A stretch of DNA of 64,000 nt from Morganella morganii (GCF_003996855.1 NZ_NRQY01000001.1:1610574-1674573), one strand, 5' to 3'; numbered from the stretch's first letter, positions 9,266 to 19,846 are shown. Notes: generated by a model from the letters alone, not told the origin. Made by a program: numbers and translations.

Positions 9266-12070
9266 TTATTCAACGTTCAGTGCATCATTAACCAGCTCTT
9301 GTTGCTGCTGCTGGTGAACAGACGTATAACCCACGGCCGGAGAGGCAGATGCCGGACGACCCGCATAGCGCAGTGACGCCCCTGCCGGTACCGCATCACG
9401 GAAATTGTGCTGGCAGCAATACCAGGCGCCCTGGTTGAGCGGCTCTTCCTGACACCAGACAAAATCTTTTACATGGCTGAATGGTGCAAGAATCGCATGG
9501 ATATCTTCATGCGGGAACGGATAGAGCTGTTCAATACGGATAATCGCGACATCCGTCTGATTATTCTTGCGGCGCTGCTCCAGTAAATCGTAGTAAACCT
9601 TACCGGAACACAGCACTACACGCTTCACATCCGCCGGATTCAGCGCATCAGTTTCGCCGATAACCGCTTCAAAACGACCGTCAGCCAGATCTTCCAGAGA
9701 AGAGACCGCCAGCGGGTGACGCAGCAGTGATTTCGGTGACATCACAATCAGCGGACGGCGCATACCGCGCAGTGCCTGACGGCGCAGCATATGGTAAACC
9801 TGTGCCGGTGTTGACGGAACACAGACCTGCATATTCTGTTCCGCACAAAGCTGGAGATAACGTTCCAGACGGGCGCTGGAGTGCTCCGGACCCTGACCTT
9901 CGTAGCCGTGCGGCAGTAACATTACCAGCCCGCACATACGGCCCCATTTCTGTTCGCCGGAGCTGATGAACTGATCAATCACCACCTGCGCCACGTTGGC
10001 AAAGTCACCGAACTGCGCTTCCCAGATAGTCAGACCGCGCGGATCAGTCGTTGCATAGCCGTATTCAAAGGCCAGTACCGCTTCCTCAGACAGAACGGAG
10101 TCCCACACATTGAAGCGACCCTGAGCGTTATGGACATTCATCAGCGGCACATAGCAGGAGCCGTTGTTCTGGTTATGAATAACCGCGTGACGATGGAAGA
10201 AGGTACCGCGTCCCGCATCCTCACCGGACAGACGCACCGGAACACCTTCATCGACCAGCGTTGCGTAAGCCAGATTCTCCGCAGCGCCCCAGTCGAGCAA
10301 TTTGTTGCCTTCCGCCATTTCCGCGCGGTCGTTATAGATTTTTTCAACACGCGGGTGCATATGCACTTCTTCCGGAACAGTACTGATACGGCGCGCCAGA
10401 TCACTGAGGCGCTTCAGTTCCACTTTATTGGCGTAGCTGTCGTTCCAGTTATGATTCAGGTACGGTTCCCAGGTGAGCGCCGCTTTGCCGATTTCACGCC
10501 ACTCTTCCACCACACAGTCACCGCGATCCATGGCATCACGGTACATATTGACCATTTCAGTCACATCACCGGCGGCCACCACACCTTCGGCAATCAGTTT
10601 ATCGCCGTAGATTTTACGCGGTGTCGGATGCTGTTTGATTTTCTGATACATCATCGGCTGGGTTGCACTCGGCTCATCCGCCTCGTTATGGCCGTGACGG
10701 CGGTAGCAGACCAGGTCGATCATCACATCGCGGTTAAAGGTATTACGGAAATCCAGCGCCAGACGGGTCACAAAGGCCACCGCTTCCGGATCATCTGCAT
10801 TCACGTGGAAAATCGGCGCCTGAACCATCTTCATGATGTCAGTACAATATTCCGTTGACCGGGTATCTTTCGGGTTGGAGGTGGTGAAACCAATCTGGTT
10901 ATTGATAACAATGCGGACAGTCCCGCCCACTTCATAGCCCCGTGCCTGTGACATATTCAGGGTTTCCTGAACAATCCCCTGGCCGGTTACCGCTGAGTCA
11001 CCGTGAATAGTGATCGGCAGAACCATTTTGCTCAGGTTTTCCGGCAGACGGTCACGGCGGGCGCGGACAGAGCCGATGACCACCGGGCTGACAATCTCAA
11101 GGTGAGACGGGTTAAAGGCGAGCGCCAGATGCACCTGAGCCCCTTCTGTCACGAAATCGGACGAGAAGCCCTGGTGGTATTTCACGTCACCGGTACCCAG
11201 ATGATCTTTGTGTTTACCGGCAAATTCATCAAACAGATCTGCCGGTTTTTTACCGAACAGGTTCACCAGTACGTTCAGACGGCCGCGGTGTGCCATACCC
11301 AGCACCACTTCGCGGGTGTCCTGTTTGCCGGCATGGCGAATCAGGTCTTTCAGCATCGGAATGAGGGAATCGCCCCCTTCCAGTGAGAAGCGTTTTGCGC
11401 CCGGGAATTTCGCCCCGAGATAACGCTCCAGCCCTTCGGCTGCGGTCAGATCCGCCAGGAAACGCCGTTTTTCATCAGCACTGAACAGTTTACTGACGTC
11501 AACGGATTCCAGACGTTGCTGGAGCCAGCGTTTCTCTTCGGTATTGGTGATGTGCATATACTCGGCACCGATGGAGCCGCAGTAGATACGTTTTAAAGCA
11601 TCAAACAGCTCGCTCAGCTGCATGGTTTCGCGGCCGATGGCGAAGGAGCCGACATTAAAGGTTTCGTCAAAATCAGCTTTGGTCAGATTATGGAACGCCG
11701 GGTCCAGATCCGGAACCGGTTCCTGTTTCCACAGGCCGAACGGGTCAAGATTAGCGCTCTGGTGGCCACGGAAGCGGAATGCGTTAATAAGTTGCAGGAC
11801 TTTGACCTGCTTGGAATCCATCGCCGGATCGCTGACGGAGGTGTGGTAGCGTGTTGAATCTTTAGCCAGACGACGGAAGTAGTCGCGTGTCTGTGAATGA
11901 GGTTGTTCTGTTATATCCGCTTTCGGCAGTGAGTCGAAAATCTCCCGCCAACTTTCATCGACGGAGGCCGGATCGTTCAGATAGTCTTCATAGATATCTT
12001 CTATGTAGACCTGGTTTTCTCCAGCCAGAAAGCTGGAATCCAGCCAGTCCTTCAGTGCGCCGTTCTGCAT
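9266..12070 (-). CDS. sucA: 2-oxoglutarate dehydrogenase E1 component
   Basis: 934 residues (933 in E. coli). The N-terminus (MQNGALKDWLDSSFLAGENQVYIEDIYEDYLND) is the E2-binding segment. The thiamine-diphosphate domain with VVLGMAHRGRLNVL and HGDSAVTGQGIVQE, and the transketolase-like part with LPHGYEGQGPEHSSARLER, are intact. It decarboxylates 2-oxoglutarate and passes the succinyl group to SucB. A 461-bp gap and a terminator-like hairpin separate it from sdhB, so it may have its own promoter as well as read-through from sdh. Confidence 0.97.
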   Translation of the reverse strand: MQNGALKDWLDSSFLAGENQVYIEDIYEDYLNDPASVDESWREIFDSLPKADITEQPHSQTRDYFRRLAKDSTRYHTSVSDPAMDSKQVKVLQLINAFRFRGHQSANLDPFGLWKQEPVPDLDPAFHNLTKADFDETFNVGSFAIGRETMQLSELFDALKRIYCGSIGAEYMHITNTEEKRWLQQRLESVDVSKLFSADEKRRFLADLTAAEGLERYLGAKFPGAKRFSLEGGDSLIPMLKDLIRHAGKQDTREVVLGMAHRGRLNVLVNLFGKKPADLFDEFAGKHKDHLGTGDVKYHQGFSSDFVTEGAQVHLALAFNPSHLEIVSPVVIGSVRARRDRLPENLSKMVLPITIHGDSAVTGQGIVQETLNMSQARGYEVGGTVRIVINNQIGFTTSNPKDTRSTEYCTDIMKMVQAPIFHVNADDPEAVAFVTRLALDFRNTFNRDVMIDLVCYRRHGHNEADEPSATQPMMYQKIKQHPTPRKIYGDKLIAEGVVAAGDVTEMVNMYRDAMDRGDCVVEEWREIGKAALTWEPYLNHNWNDSYANKVELKRLSDLARRISTVPEEVHMHPRVEKIYNDRAEMAEGNKLLDWGAAENLAYATLVDEGVPVRLSGEDAGRGTFFHRHAVIHNQNNGSCYVPLMNVHNAQGRFNVWDSVLSEEAVLAFEYGYATTDPRGLTIWEAQFGDFANVAQVVIDQFISSGEQKWGRMCGLVMLLPHGYEGQGPEHSSARLERYLQLCAEQNMQVCVPSTPAQVYHMLRRQALRGMRRPLIVMSPKSLLRHPLAVSSLEDLADGRFEAVIGETDALNPADVKRVVLCSGKVYYDLLEQRRKNNQTDVAIIRIEQLYPFPHEDIHAILAPFSHVKDFVWCQEEPLNQGAWYCCQHNFRDAVPAGASLRYAGRPASASPAVGYTSVHQQQQQELVNDALNVE

Positions 12071-12531
12071 TATGATCCCTTAAGCTTAGAGCTTTATCCC
12101 CGTTGTCTTTCCTGCTGCGGTGTCCCGGCTGCGTGTCTGTCCGGAAAACAGAATGGTTCTGTTCTGCGGATTACCCCGTCTGCCGCTGCCTGCAACCTGA
12201 ATGAGGCCGGGTTTAGTTTTCGCCGTGATAACTAATACCGCGATACATTGCGGTGCGTAAAGGATTCCCGGGTGGTGCTTGTGCATCTTATGTTCTGTGT
12301 ATCCCTGAGGAACCTTTAGCAACGGAATAACCGTTGCTGAAAATCCCTGTGCTGTCTATAACCATACTTACATTTGAACCAAAAAACTCACATCTTAATC
12401 ACAATTAACTACATTTATTGTTGCTTCTAACACTTACTGCGATAGATTATGCCTATTGTTACGGGTTGGTAAAAGATGCCTGCCTTGCAGGCATCTTATT
12501 ATTATCAATCGTTTAAGCAGAATAAAGTCAA
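12071..12531 (-). promoter_or_regulatory. sdhB-sucA intergenic region, likely sucA promoter/leader
   Basis: 461 bp with no convincing gene. It contains the sdhB terminator-like hairpin (12471-12495) and a perfect 8-bp stem (AGCAACGG / CCGTTGCT, 12318-12338) that is not followed by T residues in the leftward direction. The stretch 12360-12440 is AT-rich and the likeliest place for a sucA promoter. No precise -10/-35 pair is claimed. Confidence 0.45.
12471..12495 (-). terminator. Terminator-like hairpin after sdhB
   Basis: GATGCCTGC / GCAGGCATC forms a 9-bp perfect stem with a 3-nt loop, followed leftward by TTTT. It lies 37 nt after the sdhB stop and could end or attenuate sdh transcripts before sucA. 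Confidence 0.65.
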
Positions 12532-13248
12532 TTATGCACTGCGTTTCAGTAACATTGATTTAATATGACCAATTGCTTTTGTCGGATTCAGCCCTTTCGG
12601 ACAGACACTGACGCAGTTCATGATGCCGTGACAGCGGAATACACTGAACGCATCACTGATGTCGTCAAGGCGGGATTCTGTCTCAGTATCGCGGCTGTCC
12701 GTCAGGAAGCGGTACGCCGCTAATAAACCGGCCGGGCCGATAAATTTGTCCGGGTTCCACCAGAAGGACGGGCAGGACGTCGAGCAGCAGGCACACAGGA
12801 TACATTCGTACAGACCATCGAGCTTTTCACGCTGCGCCGGTGACTGTAAATGCTCACGCGCCGGCGGGTTTTTGTTGTCGTTGATCAGATACGGGCGGAT
12901 CTTTTCATACTGCGCATAGAACTGCCCCATATCCACCACCAGATCCCGCACCACCGGTAAGCCCGGCAGCGGACGGATCACGACCTTTTTGCCGCCTTTC
13001 ATCAGCGCCGACAGCGGCGTGATGCAGGCCAGACCGTTTTTGCCGTTCATATTGATACCGTCAGAACCGCACACTCCCTCACGACAGGAACGGCGGAACG
13101 ACAGGCCAGGGTCCTGCTCTTTCAGCTGGATCAATGCATCCAGCACCATCATGTCCCGGCCTTCTTCCACATCCAGCTGATATTTCTGCATGTGTGGTGC
13201 GTTATCCACATCCGGGTTATAGCGATAAACTGAAAATTCAACTTTCAT
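12532..13248 (-). CDS. sdhB: Succinate dehydrogenase iron-sulfur subunit
   Basis: 238 residues as in E. coli. The three cluster motifs are visible: RRSCREGVCGSD with a later Cys for [2Fe-2S], CILCACCSTSCP for [4Fe-4S], and CHGIMNCVSVCPKGLNP for [4Fe-4S]/[3Fe-4S]. It carries electrons from the SdhA FAD to ubiquinone at the membrane anchor (Complex II). Fourth gene of sdhCDAB, 34 nt after sdhA. A strong hairpin follows its stop. Confidence 0.97.
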   Translation of the reverse strand: MKVEFSVYRYNPDVDNAPHMQKYQLDVEEGRDMMVLDALIQLKEQDPGLSFRRSCREGVCGSDGINMNGKNGLACITPLSALMKGGKKVVIRPLPGLPVVRDLVVDMGQFYAQYEKIRPYLINDNKNPPAREHLQSPAQREKLDGLYECILCACCSTSCPSFWWNPDKFIGPAGLLAAYRFLTDSRDTETESRLDDISDAFSVFRCHGIMNCVSVCPKGLNPTKAIGHIKSMLLKRSA

Positions 13249-13282
13249 AGTATTCTCTCCGCAAATGCCTCATCACCACACA

Positions 13283-15049
13283 TCAGTAAGTACGAATCTT
13301 CGGCGGGAAGGGGTCACGCAGCTTAGGCTGCATGTTCACCGCACGGCGTGTCATGGTTTCAGATTGCGGCAGGTACAGGGAATGACACAGCCAGTTCGCA
13401 TCATCGCGATCCGGATAGTCAAAGCGGCTGTGCGCACCACGGCTTTCAGTACGGAAGTTAGCTGCCATTGCAGTGGAATACGCCGTCTCCATCAGGTTAT
13501 CCAGTTCCAGGCACTCAATGCGCTGGGTGTTGAATTCTGATGAGGTGTCATCCAGGCGCGCATATTGCAGGCGCTCTTTAATGGTTTTCAGCTCTTCCAG
13601 TCCCTTGGCCATTGCATCCCCTTCACGGAATACCGAGAAGTTATGCTGCATGCAGGATTGCAGAGCCTTGCGGATAGTCACCGGATCTTCACCACTGCGG
13701 GTGTTGTTCCAGCGGTTCAGACGCGCCAGCGCCGCATCAATATCCGATTCACCGGCATCGCGCATTGCGCCCTGCTCCAGAATGGATTCTTTCAGATGCA
13801 GACCGGCTGAACGGCCGAAGACCACCAGGTCAAGCAATGAGTTACCGCCGAGGCGGTTTGCACCGTGAACAGAAACACAGGCAATTTCACCGACCGCAAA
13901 CAAGCCCGGAACCAGCACATCCTCACCCTGCTCATTCATGGTCACAACCTGGCCTGTCACTTTGGTCGGGATACCGCCCATCATATAGTGGCAGGTCGGG
14001 ATAACCGGAATCGGCTCTTTGACCGGATCAACGTGAGCGAATGTCCGTGACAGTTCCAGGATACCCGGCAGACGGGATTCCAGCACCTCTTTACCCAGAT
14101 GGTCGAGTTTCAGCTTCGCATGCGGTCCCCACGGGCCGTCACAACCACGGCCTTCGCGGATTTCGATCATAATGGAACGGGCAACCACGTCGCGTCCGGC
14201 AAGGTCTTTGGCGTTCGGGGCATAGCGCTCCATAAAGCGTTCGCCGTCTTTATTGAGGAGATAACCGCCCTCACCACGGCAGCCTTCAGTGACCAGAACC
14301 CCGGCACCGGCAATCCCGGTCGGGTGGAACTGCCACATTTCCATATCCTGCAACGGAATACCGGCACGAACAGCCATACCGACACCATCACCGGTGTTGA
14401 TATGGGCGTTAGTGGTGGACTGATAGATACGCCCTGCACCACCGGTTGCCAGAATAGTGGCTTTAGCTTTGAAATAGACCACTTCACCGGTTTCGATACA
14501 GATAGCGGTGGTACCCATAATGTCGCCGTCCTGGTTTTTCACCAGATCCAGGGCATACCATTCGGAGAAAATCGTGGTGTGATTTTTCAGGTTCTGCTGA
14601 TACAGCGTATGCAGCAGTGCATGACCGGTACGGTCAGCGGCGGCGGCAGTACGTGCGGCCTGCTCACCCCCGAAATCTTTGGATTGTCCGCCGAACGGGC
14701 GCTGGTAAATGCTGCCGTCATCCAGGCGGGAAAACGGTAACCCCATGTGCTCCAGTTCCAGCACCGCTTCCGGGCCGGTTTTACACATGTATTCGATAGC
14801 ATCCTGGTCACCGATGTAATCCGACCCTTTTACGGTGTCGTACATATGCCATTCCCAGTTATCCGGATGGGTATTCCCCAGCGCCACCGTGATACCGCCC
14901 TGGGCGGATACGGTATGAGAGCGGGTCGGGAACACTTTGGATAACAGAGCGCAGGACAGGCCGGACTGAGAAATCTGGAGTGCCGCGCGCATACCTGCGC
15001 CGCCTGCACCGATAACAACTGCATCAAACTCTCTGACAGGTAAGCTCAT
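13283..15049 (-). CDS. sdhA: Succinate dehydrogenase flavoprotein subunit
   Basis: 588 residues, the E. coli length. The dinucleotide fold ([15 protein letters not shown]) is near the N-terminus, and His45 in [10 protein letters not shown] is the covalent FAD attachment site. The substrate-site stretches [10 protein letters not shown] and RDVVARSI are present. It oxidises succinate to fumarate in the cytoplasmic part of Complex II. Its ATG directly follows the sdhD stop with no spacer. Confidence 0.97.
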   Translation of the reverse strand: MSLPVREFDAVVIGAGGAGMRAALQISQSGLSCALLSKVFPTRSHTVSAQGGITVALGNTHPDNWEWHMYDTVKGSDYIGDQDAIEYMCKTGPEAVLELEHMGLPFSRLDDGSIYQRPFGGQSKDFGGEQAARTAAAADRTGHALLHTLYQQNLKNHTTIFSEWYALDLVKNQDGDIMGTTAICIETGEVVYFKAKATILATGGAGRIYQSTTNAHINTGDGVGMAVRAGIPLQDMEMWQFHPTGIAGAGVLVTEGCRGEGGYLLNKDGERFMERYAPNAKDLAGRDVVARSIMIEIREGRGCDGPWGPHAKLKLDHLGKEVLESRLPGILELSRTFAHVDPVKEPIPVIPTCHYMMGGIPTKVTGQVVTMNEQGEDVLVPGLFAVGEIACVSVHGANRLGGNSLLDLVVFGRSAGLHLKESILEQGAMRDAGESDIDAALARLNRWNNTRSGEDPVTIRKALQSCMQHNFSVFREGDAMAKGLEELKTIKERLQYARLDDTSSEFNTQRIECLELDNLMETAYSTAMAANFRTESRGAHSRFDYPDRDDANWLCHSLYLPQSETMTRRAVNMQPKLRDPFPPKIRTY

Positions 15050-15409
15050 TTAGACACCCCACACAATGATTGAACCGTAAATGACATAAGCGGCCAGTGC
15101 AATAATCACAATAAATTGCAGCAGCAGACGCAGGCTCAGGCACTTGACGTAATCCGTCAGTACCTGCCATAACCCGACCCAGGCATGGGCGAGAATGGCG
15201 ATCAATGTCAGCGTGGTGAACACCTGAGTGAATGAAGAGGCAAAGAAGCCATGCCAGACGTCATAAGTGATATCTGAGGTAAAGGCCACAAAGCCGATGA
15301 GGTAGAGTACATAAAGTGTAATCACAATGGCGCTGGCACGCAGAATCAACCAATCCTGAATACCGTTACGGCCGAGTGTGCTTGCACTGATTTTTGAATT
15401 ATTCACCAT
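15050..15409 (-). CDS. sdhD: Succinate dehydrogenase membrane anchor subunit SdhD
   Basis: 119 residues (115 in E. coli) with three hydrophobic helices ([19 protein letters not shown], then [18 protein letters not shown], then [18 protein letters not shown]). The [15 protein letters not shown] segment carries the haem b histidine expected for SdhD. With SdhC it anchors Complex II and forms the quinone site. The start overlaps the sdhC end by 7 nt. Confidence 0.93.
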   Translation of the reverse strand: MVNNSKISASTLGRNGIQDWLILRASAIVITLYVLYLIGFVAFTSDITYDVWHGFFASSFTQVFTTLTLIAILAHAWVGLWQVLTDYVKCLSLRLLLQFIVIIALAAYVIYGSIIVWGV

Positions 15410-15792
15410 ACCAGAACCCCCGCCAACACGGCTAAAATCACAGTCAGAACCATGGAAATCTTCGCGGATGAAATACCGGCAGCCAGTGTTTCATCAACAA
15501 ATCCGAAATCCATTAACATGTGACGAATGCCACCACAGATGTGGTAAGCCAATGCAGTGAGGATGCCCCAGAGGATAAACTTCGCGAAGAAACCGCTCAT
15601 GATATCAGCAGCCTGCGCAAACCCTTCCGGCGAGGACAGCGACAACCCTAACAGCCACAGCAGAATCGCTACAGCAACAAAGGTAATGACGCCTGAGACA
15701 CGGTGTAAAATTGAAGCGATTGCAGGGATCGGAAAGTGGATCGTCTGCAAGTCTAAATTGACAGGTCGTTGTTTTTTCACAATTTTGCCCAC
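15403..15792 (-). CDS. sdhC: Succinate dehydrogenase cytochrome b556 subunit SdhC
   Basis: 129 residues, as in E. coli. It begins [35 protein letters not shown], the family signature with the quinone-site Ser/Arg in SILHRVSG. The haem b His lies in the [14 protein letters not shown] segment. First gene of the operon, behind a 621-bp divergent region shared with gltA. Confidence 0.95.
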   Translation of the reverse strand: MGKIVKKQRPVNLDLQTIHFPIPAIASILHRVSGVITFVAVAILLWLLGLSLSSPEGFAQAADIMSGFFAKFILWGILTALAYHICGGIRHMLMDFGFVDETLAAGISSAKISMVLTVILAVLAGVLVW

Positions 15793-16413
15793 ACAGCTCT
15801 TTATTATTTTTCCTTCCTCCGGACCTGGGCGGAAATCAGACAGCGCTGGGGAAATAAGAACAATCCTTAAGTAAAATCCACATCCGTATTGTTTTACAAA
15901 AGTAATAATTCAGTTACGCTGGGTGCTCCTGCTTCAGGGAATTCCGGAGACCTTGGGGCAGTATATGGACTTCACAATATGATTACAATTCCCATACAAA
16001 ATGTTTGGTCAGATTTAGCCAGAACAGTGAATAAGATCACGGTTCACACAATAAAAACGCCCATTATTATGACTTGTGACATTTTGACATTTTGACATTT
16101 TGACATTTTGACATTTTGACAACAATTGAATTACATTATGTGGTTAAATACAAAAATTAAAACGACAATTACCGGCAAGAAAGACTTCCCGTGAGTGCAA
16201 ACTTATGCAAAAGTGTAACTTGCAAAAAATGCACAATATCTTGCTGTACAACATAACTTTTATCGCAACACAAAGTTTCAATAACAATCTGATAACATAT
16301 TAATGCGCCGTACCGGATAGCGTAATACCAGGTACGGTATCCATTCAGGTAACGCATCAGTGGTTATCACAAAAGATTGCAAAACAAATAATAAATGCGC
16401 TAAGGAGACCTAC
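15793..16413. promoter_or_regulatory. sdhC / gltA divergent control region
   Basis: 621 bp of AT-rich DNA between divergent sdhC and gltA, where both operons' promoters must lie. The one conspicuous element is the gacatttt tandem repeat at 16078-16121. No further site is confidently assigned; CRP and ArcA control would be expected from E. coli. A 68-codon ORF at 15889-16095 overlaps the repeat and is not credible. Confidence 0.7.
16078..16121 (+). repeat. Octanucleotide tandem repeat carrying five TTGACA hexamers
   Basis: Five perfect head-to-tail copies of gacatttt (16078-16117) plus a partial sixth (gaca). Each junction spells TTGACA, the sigma-70 -35 consensus, at 16084, 16092, 16100, 16108 and 16116. 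The array sits about 290 bp upstream of gltA. Confidence 0.9.
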
Positions 16414-17706
16414 ATGTCTAATACAAAGGCGGAGCTGACACTAAACGGCGTCAGGGTTACTGATCTGGATATCCTGAGTCCGACTCTCGGCCAGCCCGTA
16501 GTCGATGTCCGGACGCTCGGCGGAAAAGGCTACTACACCTTTGACCCCGGCTTCACCTCCACTGCGTCCTGTGAATCCAAAATCACGTATATCGACGGTG
16601 ATGAAGGTATCCTGTTACATCGCGGCTTCCCGATTGAAGAGCTGGCGATGAAATCTGATTATCTGGAAGTGTGTTATATCCTGCTGTACGGTGAAGCACC
16701 TGACCAGAAAGAGTATGACGAGTTTAAAGAAACCGTAAAACGCCACACCATGATCCACGAGCAAATCACCCGCTTATTCAACGGGTTCCGCCGTGATTCT
16801 CACCCTATGGCCGTCCTCTGCGGCGTAACCGGTGCACTGGCTGCGTTCTACCATGACTCGCTGGATGTGAATAATCCGCGCCACCGCGAAATTGCGGCCT
16901 ACCGTCTGCTCTCCAAAATGCCGACTGTCGCGGCAATGTGCTACAAATATTCTGTCGGGCAGCCGTTTGTCTATCCGAAGAACAATCTTTCCTATGCCGG
17001 TAACTTCCTGCGTATGATGTTTGCCACCCCGTGTGAAGAGTATGTGGTCAATCCGGTGCTGGAACGTGCCATGGACAGAATTCTGATCCTGCACGCAGAC
17101 CACGAACAGAACGCCTCCACCTCCACTGTCCGGACCGCCGGTTCTTCCGGTGCCAACCCGTTCGCCTGTATCGCAGCCGGTATTGCCTCCCTGTGGGGGC
17201 CTGCTCACGGCGGTGCGAACGAAGCCTGCCTGCGTATGCTGGAAGAAATCCAGACCGTCGAGCACATCCCGGCCTTTATTGAGCGCGCGAAAGATAAAAA
17301 TGACTCTTTCCGTCTGATGGGCTTCGGTCACCGCGTGTACAAAAACCATGACCCGCGCGCCAAAGTGATGCGTGAAACCTGCCACGAAGTACTCAACGAG
17401 CTGGGCCTGAATGACAGCCTGCTGGAAGTGGCGATGGAGCTGGAGCGTATCGCACTGAACGACCCGTATTTCATCGAGAAGAAACTCTACCCGAACGTAG
17501 ATTTCTACTCCGGTATCATCCTGAAAGCACTGGGTATTCCGTCGAATATGTTTACCGTGATCTTTGCTATCGGCCGCACCATCGGCTGGATCGCCCACTG
17601 GAGCGAAATGCACGACGACGGCCTCAAAATTGCCCGTCCGCGTCAGCTTTATACCGGTTACACTGAGCGTCCGTTTGAAACCAAAGTCACCAAACGCTGT
17701 TCATAG
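16414..17706 (+). CDS. gltA: Citrate synthase (type II)
   Basis: 430 residues (427 in E. coli). The ATG at 16414 is chosen because AAGGAG precedes it and the N-terminus [12 protein letters not shown] aligns with family starts; an in-frame ATG at 16360 would add 18 unrelated residues. Catalytic regions are visible: [36 protein letters not shown] and the Asp region NVDFYSGII. It condenses oxaloacetate with acetyl-CoA; hexameric and NADH-inhibited in enterobacteria. Divergent from sdhCDAB, with its own terminator. Confidence 0.97.
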   Translation: MSNTKAELTLNGVRVTDLDILSPTLGQPVVDVRTLGGKGYYTFDPGFTSTASCESKITYIDGDEGILLHRGFPIEELAMKSDYLEVCYILLYGEAPDQKEYDEFKETVKRHTMIHEQITRLFNGFRRDSHPMAVLCGVTGALAAFYHDSLDVNNPRHREIAAYRLLSKMPTVAAMCYKYSVGQPFVYPKNNLSYAGNFLRMMFATPCEEYVVNPVLERAMDRILILHADHEQNASTSTVRTAGSSGANPFACIAAGIASLWGPAHGGANEACLRMLEEIQTVEHIPAFIERAKDKNDSFRLMGFGHRVYKNHDPRAKVMRETCHEVLNELGLNDSLLEVAMELERIALNDPYFIEKKLYPNVDFYSGIILKALGIPSNMFTVIFAIGRTIGWIAHWSEMHDDGLKIARPRQLYTGYTERPFETKVTKRCS

Positions 17707-17732
17707 TATTAATACCGCGTCCGTCCTTATAA

Positions 17733-17755
17733 AACCCTCTCCGGAGGGTTTTTTT
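17733..17755 (+). terminator. gltA terminator
   Basis: AACCCTC / GAGGGTT stem with a TCCG loop followed by a run of T, about 27 nt after the gltA stop. Confidence 0.88.
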
Positions 17756-17778
17756 ATGCATTTCTATCCATAAATTAT

Positions 17779-18543
17779 TCATTTTCCCATATATTCACTG
17801 GGGGTTTTTCCGGTCATCTTACGGAAGAAAGAGACAAACGCGCTGTCACTGGCAAATCCGAGTGCCTGTGCAATATCACTGCTGCGGTATTTTTTCGCCA
17901 AAAGTTCAACAGATTTAATTAGTCGCCACTGCTGCCGCCATTGCTGATAGCTCATACCGGTTTCCCGGCGGAAAATCCGTGTGATCGTTTTTTCCCCTGC
18001 ACCACAGCGTGATGCCAGTTCATTCAGCGGCGGCGGCAGAATCTGCGGATCAAGTGTTTTCAGCCGCCGGTCAGACGGCAGCGGTAACTGCATATCTTCG
18101 CGCCCGGCCAGTGCCATCTCATCCAGAAATACCGGTAACAGATGCTGTAACCGTGGTTGTGTCCAGTCACTGTCAAACGGCAGCCCGGCAAACAAAAACA
18201 GGATTTCGCGCAACAGCGGCGATACCACGGAAATGACACAGGACGCCGGCAGACAGGCACTGAGCTGCGCATCCGGATACAGCGACCGGTAGCCGACCGC
18301 CTCACAGATCTGCACACGATGCAGCACCCGCGGCGGGATCCACGCCACCCGTGTCGGCGGCAGAATTGACAATGTATCTGTCAGAGTGATTTGAATCGCT
18401 CCGCGTTCAGTAAACAGCAATTGTCCGCGCTGATGGCGGTGAAAACCGGAATCATGCTGTGCCGCCATCTCTGCGGCAATACCAATCAGTGGTGCGGAAT
18501 AGCTGTCTGCATCAAATTCATCACTTTGTTTGAGCCACGCCAT
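17779..18543 (-). CDS. AraC-family transcriptional regulator
   Basis: 254 residues from the ATG at 18543 (AAGGG upstream); an in-frame ATG at 18591 would add 16 residues and also has an RBS-like AAAGGTGG, so the start is uncertain. The N-terminal cupin-like domain (GFHRHQRGQLLFTERGAIQI, IPPRVLHRV) is followed by two C-terminal helix-turn-helix units (LASRCGAGEKTITRIFRRETGMSYQQW, then IAQALGFASDSAFVSFFRKMTGKTPSEY). It is divergent from an MFS exporter, which it probably regulates in response to an unknown ligand. It resembles the NimR-type single-cupin AraC group. Confidence 0.85.
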   Translation of the reverse strand: MAWLKQSDEFDADSYSAPLIGIAAEMAAQHDSGFHRHQRGQLLFTERGAIQITLTDTLSILPPTRVAWIPPRVLHRVQICEAVGYRSLYPDAQLSACLPASCVISVVSPLLREILFLFAGLPFDSDWTQPRLQHLLPVFLDEMALAGREDMQLPLPSDRRLKTLDPQILPPPLNELASRCGAGEKTITRIFRRETGMSYQQWRQQWRLIKSVELLAKKYRSSDIAQALGFASDSAFVSFFRKMTGKTPSEYMGK

Positions 18544-18646
18544 GTTGTCCCTTTTGATAAACAGAATGTCCTTATTATTATAATAAGACATTCCACCTTT
18601 TGCTAATCTGCTCCCCGTTCATTTCAGTTACAAAAAGGGGGACAAA

Positions 18647-19792
18647 ATGACAATACAAAAACCCGCATTAACACTTGCCGTTGCACTGATGATGTTCCCG
18701 CAGATAGCGGAAAACATTTACAGCCCGGCGCTGACAAATATTGCACAAGGCTTCGGGGTCAGCGCGGCACAGGCGGGGCAGACACTGTCACTGTACTTTT
18801 TTGCCTTTGCTTTTGGCGTGATTACCTGGGGACGTTTATGTGATATTGCCGGCCGCAGACGCACTATGCTGAACGGGCTTGTACTTTACGCAGCCGCATC
18901 CTGCGGTGCAGTTATCACAAAAGATTTCAGTGTATTGCTGATCCTGCGGATGTTGTCTGCTTTCGGGGCGGCGGTCGGCTCTGTCGGCACACAAACTATC
19001 ATGCGTGATTGTTACAGAGGCGATGAACTGGCAAAGGTGTTCTCTGTCATGGGGATCGCACTGGCTGTCAGTCCGGCGCTGGGTATGTTCAGCGGCGCTG
19101 CACTGACCGTTTTTGCCGGTTATCAGGGGGTCTTTACCGGACTTGCGGTACTGGCCGTTGTTTTACTGGCCTGGACTGCGCTCCGGCTGCCGGAAACAGC
19201 ACCGGTTCATATTACCGTCATTTCTCTGCCGGAAACGGCAGGACGGATGCTGAAAGACAGTTTTATTCTGCGCAATGTGCTGCTGATTGCTTTTCTGAAT
19301 ATCAGCCTGTTCAGTTACTACCAGTTAGCCCCATTTTATTTCAGTGAACTGGGATTAACGCAGCAGGAATTCGGCTATAGCGGATTACTGCTCGCATCCG
19401 GCGTGGCAGCCGGTTCAGTAATCAACCGTCTCTTACTCAAACGCGGATGGCATACCCATTCACTGATCCGTCTGGCTGCGGTAATCGGGATTATCAGTGC
19501 AGCAGTAGTCTGGCTGTTATCTGACTCAGTCCTGTTCGTGCTGCCGGTCACCGGAGTTGTTGTTTCCTACGGGCTGGCCATTCCGAATATCCTGGCCGGT
19601 GTGTTACAGGATTACCGCGACCGCCTCGGTACCGCAGGCGCCCTGCTGGGTCTGATGTATTACCTGCTGATTGGCGGCGGACTGGCGCTGGCCGGATTGA
19701 GCCAGAATCTCGGTATGTCACTGTTTATCTGCGCAGCGGGAACACTTATCTGTGCACCGCGCAAAGCCGTACAAAGTACACAAACCGCGTAG
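18647..19792 (+). CDS. MFS efflux transporter, Bcr/CflA type
   Basis: 381 residues with about twelve hydrophobic segments. The N-terminus (NIYSPALTNIAQGFGVSAAQAGQTLSLYFFAFAFGVITWGRLCDIAGRRRTML) carries the Bcr/CflA pattern and the MFS loop 2-3 signature GRLCDIAGRR. It presumably exports a drug-like compound by proton antiport; substrate unknown. Divergent from the AraC-type gene and convergent with ybgI, with a bidirectional terminator between. No orthologue occupies this place in E. coli K-12, so this pair is a local insertion or replacement. Confidence 0.87.
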   Translation: MTIQKPALTLAVALMMFPQIAENIYSPALTNIAQGFGVSAAQAGQTLSLYFFAFAFGVITWGRLCDIAGRRRTMLNGLVLYAAASCGAVITKDFSVLLILRMLSAFGAAVGSVGTQTIMRDCYRGDELAKVFSVMGIALAVSPALGMFSGAALTVFAGYQGVFTGLAVLAVVLLAWTALRLPETAPVHITVISLPETAGRMLKDSFILRNVLLIAFLNISLFSYYQLAPFYFSELGLTQQEFGYSGLLLASGVAAGSVINRLLLKRGWHTHSLIRLAAVIGIISAAVVWLLSDSVLFVLPVTGVVVSYGLAIPNILAGVLQDYRDRLGTAGALLGLMYYLLIGGGLALAGLSQNLGMSLFICAAGTLICAPRKAVQSTQTA

Positions 19793-19807
19793 TAAACCAT
19801 ATAGTAA

Positions 19808-19831
19808 AAAGCCGGTCTTCTGACCGGCTTT
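19808..19831. terminator. Bidirectional terminator between MFS gene and ybgI
   Basis: A 10-bp perfect stem AAAGCCGGTC / GACCGGCTTT with a TTCT loop lies between two convergent genes. Confidence 0.88.
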
Positions 19832-19846
19832 CTTCTGTTACACCAT

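Noticed and set aside
10130..10858. Rightward 242-codon ORF antisense to sucA
   Set aside because: A shadow of the highly biased sucA codons; His/Ile-rich with no family features and no RBS.
15889..16095. 68-codon ORF upstream of gltA
   Set aside because: Runs into the octanucleotide repeat, has no RBS or family pattern, and lies in the control region.
16078..16121. CRISPR-like array
   Set aside because: The 8-bp units are directly adjacent with no spacers, so this is a simple tandem repeat.
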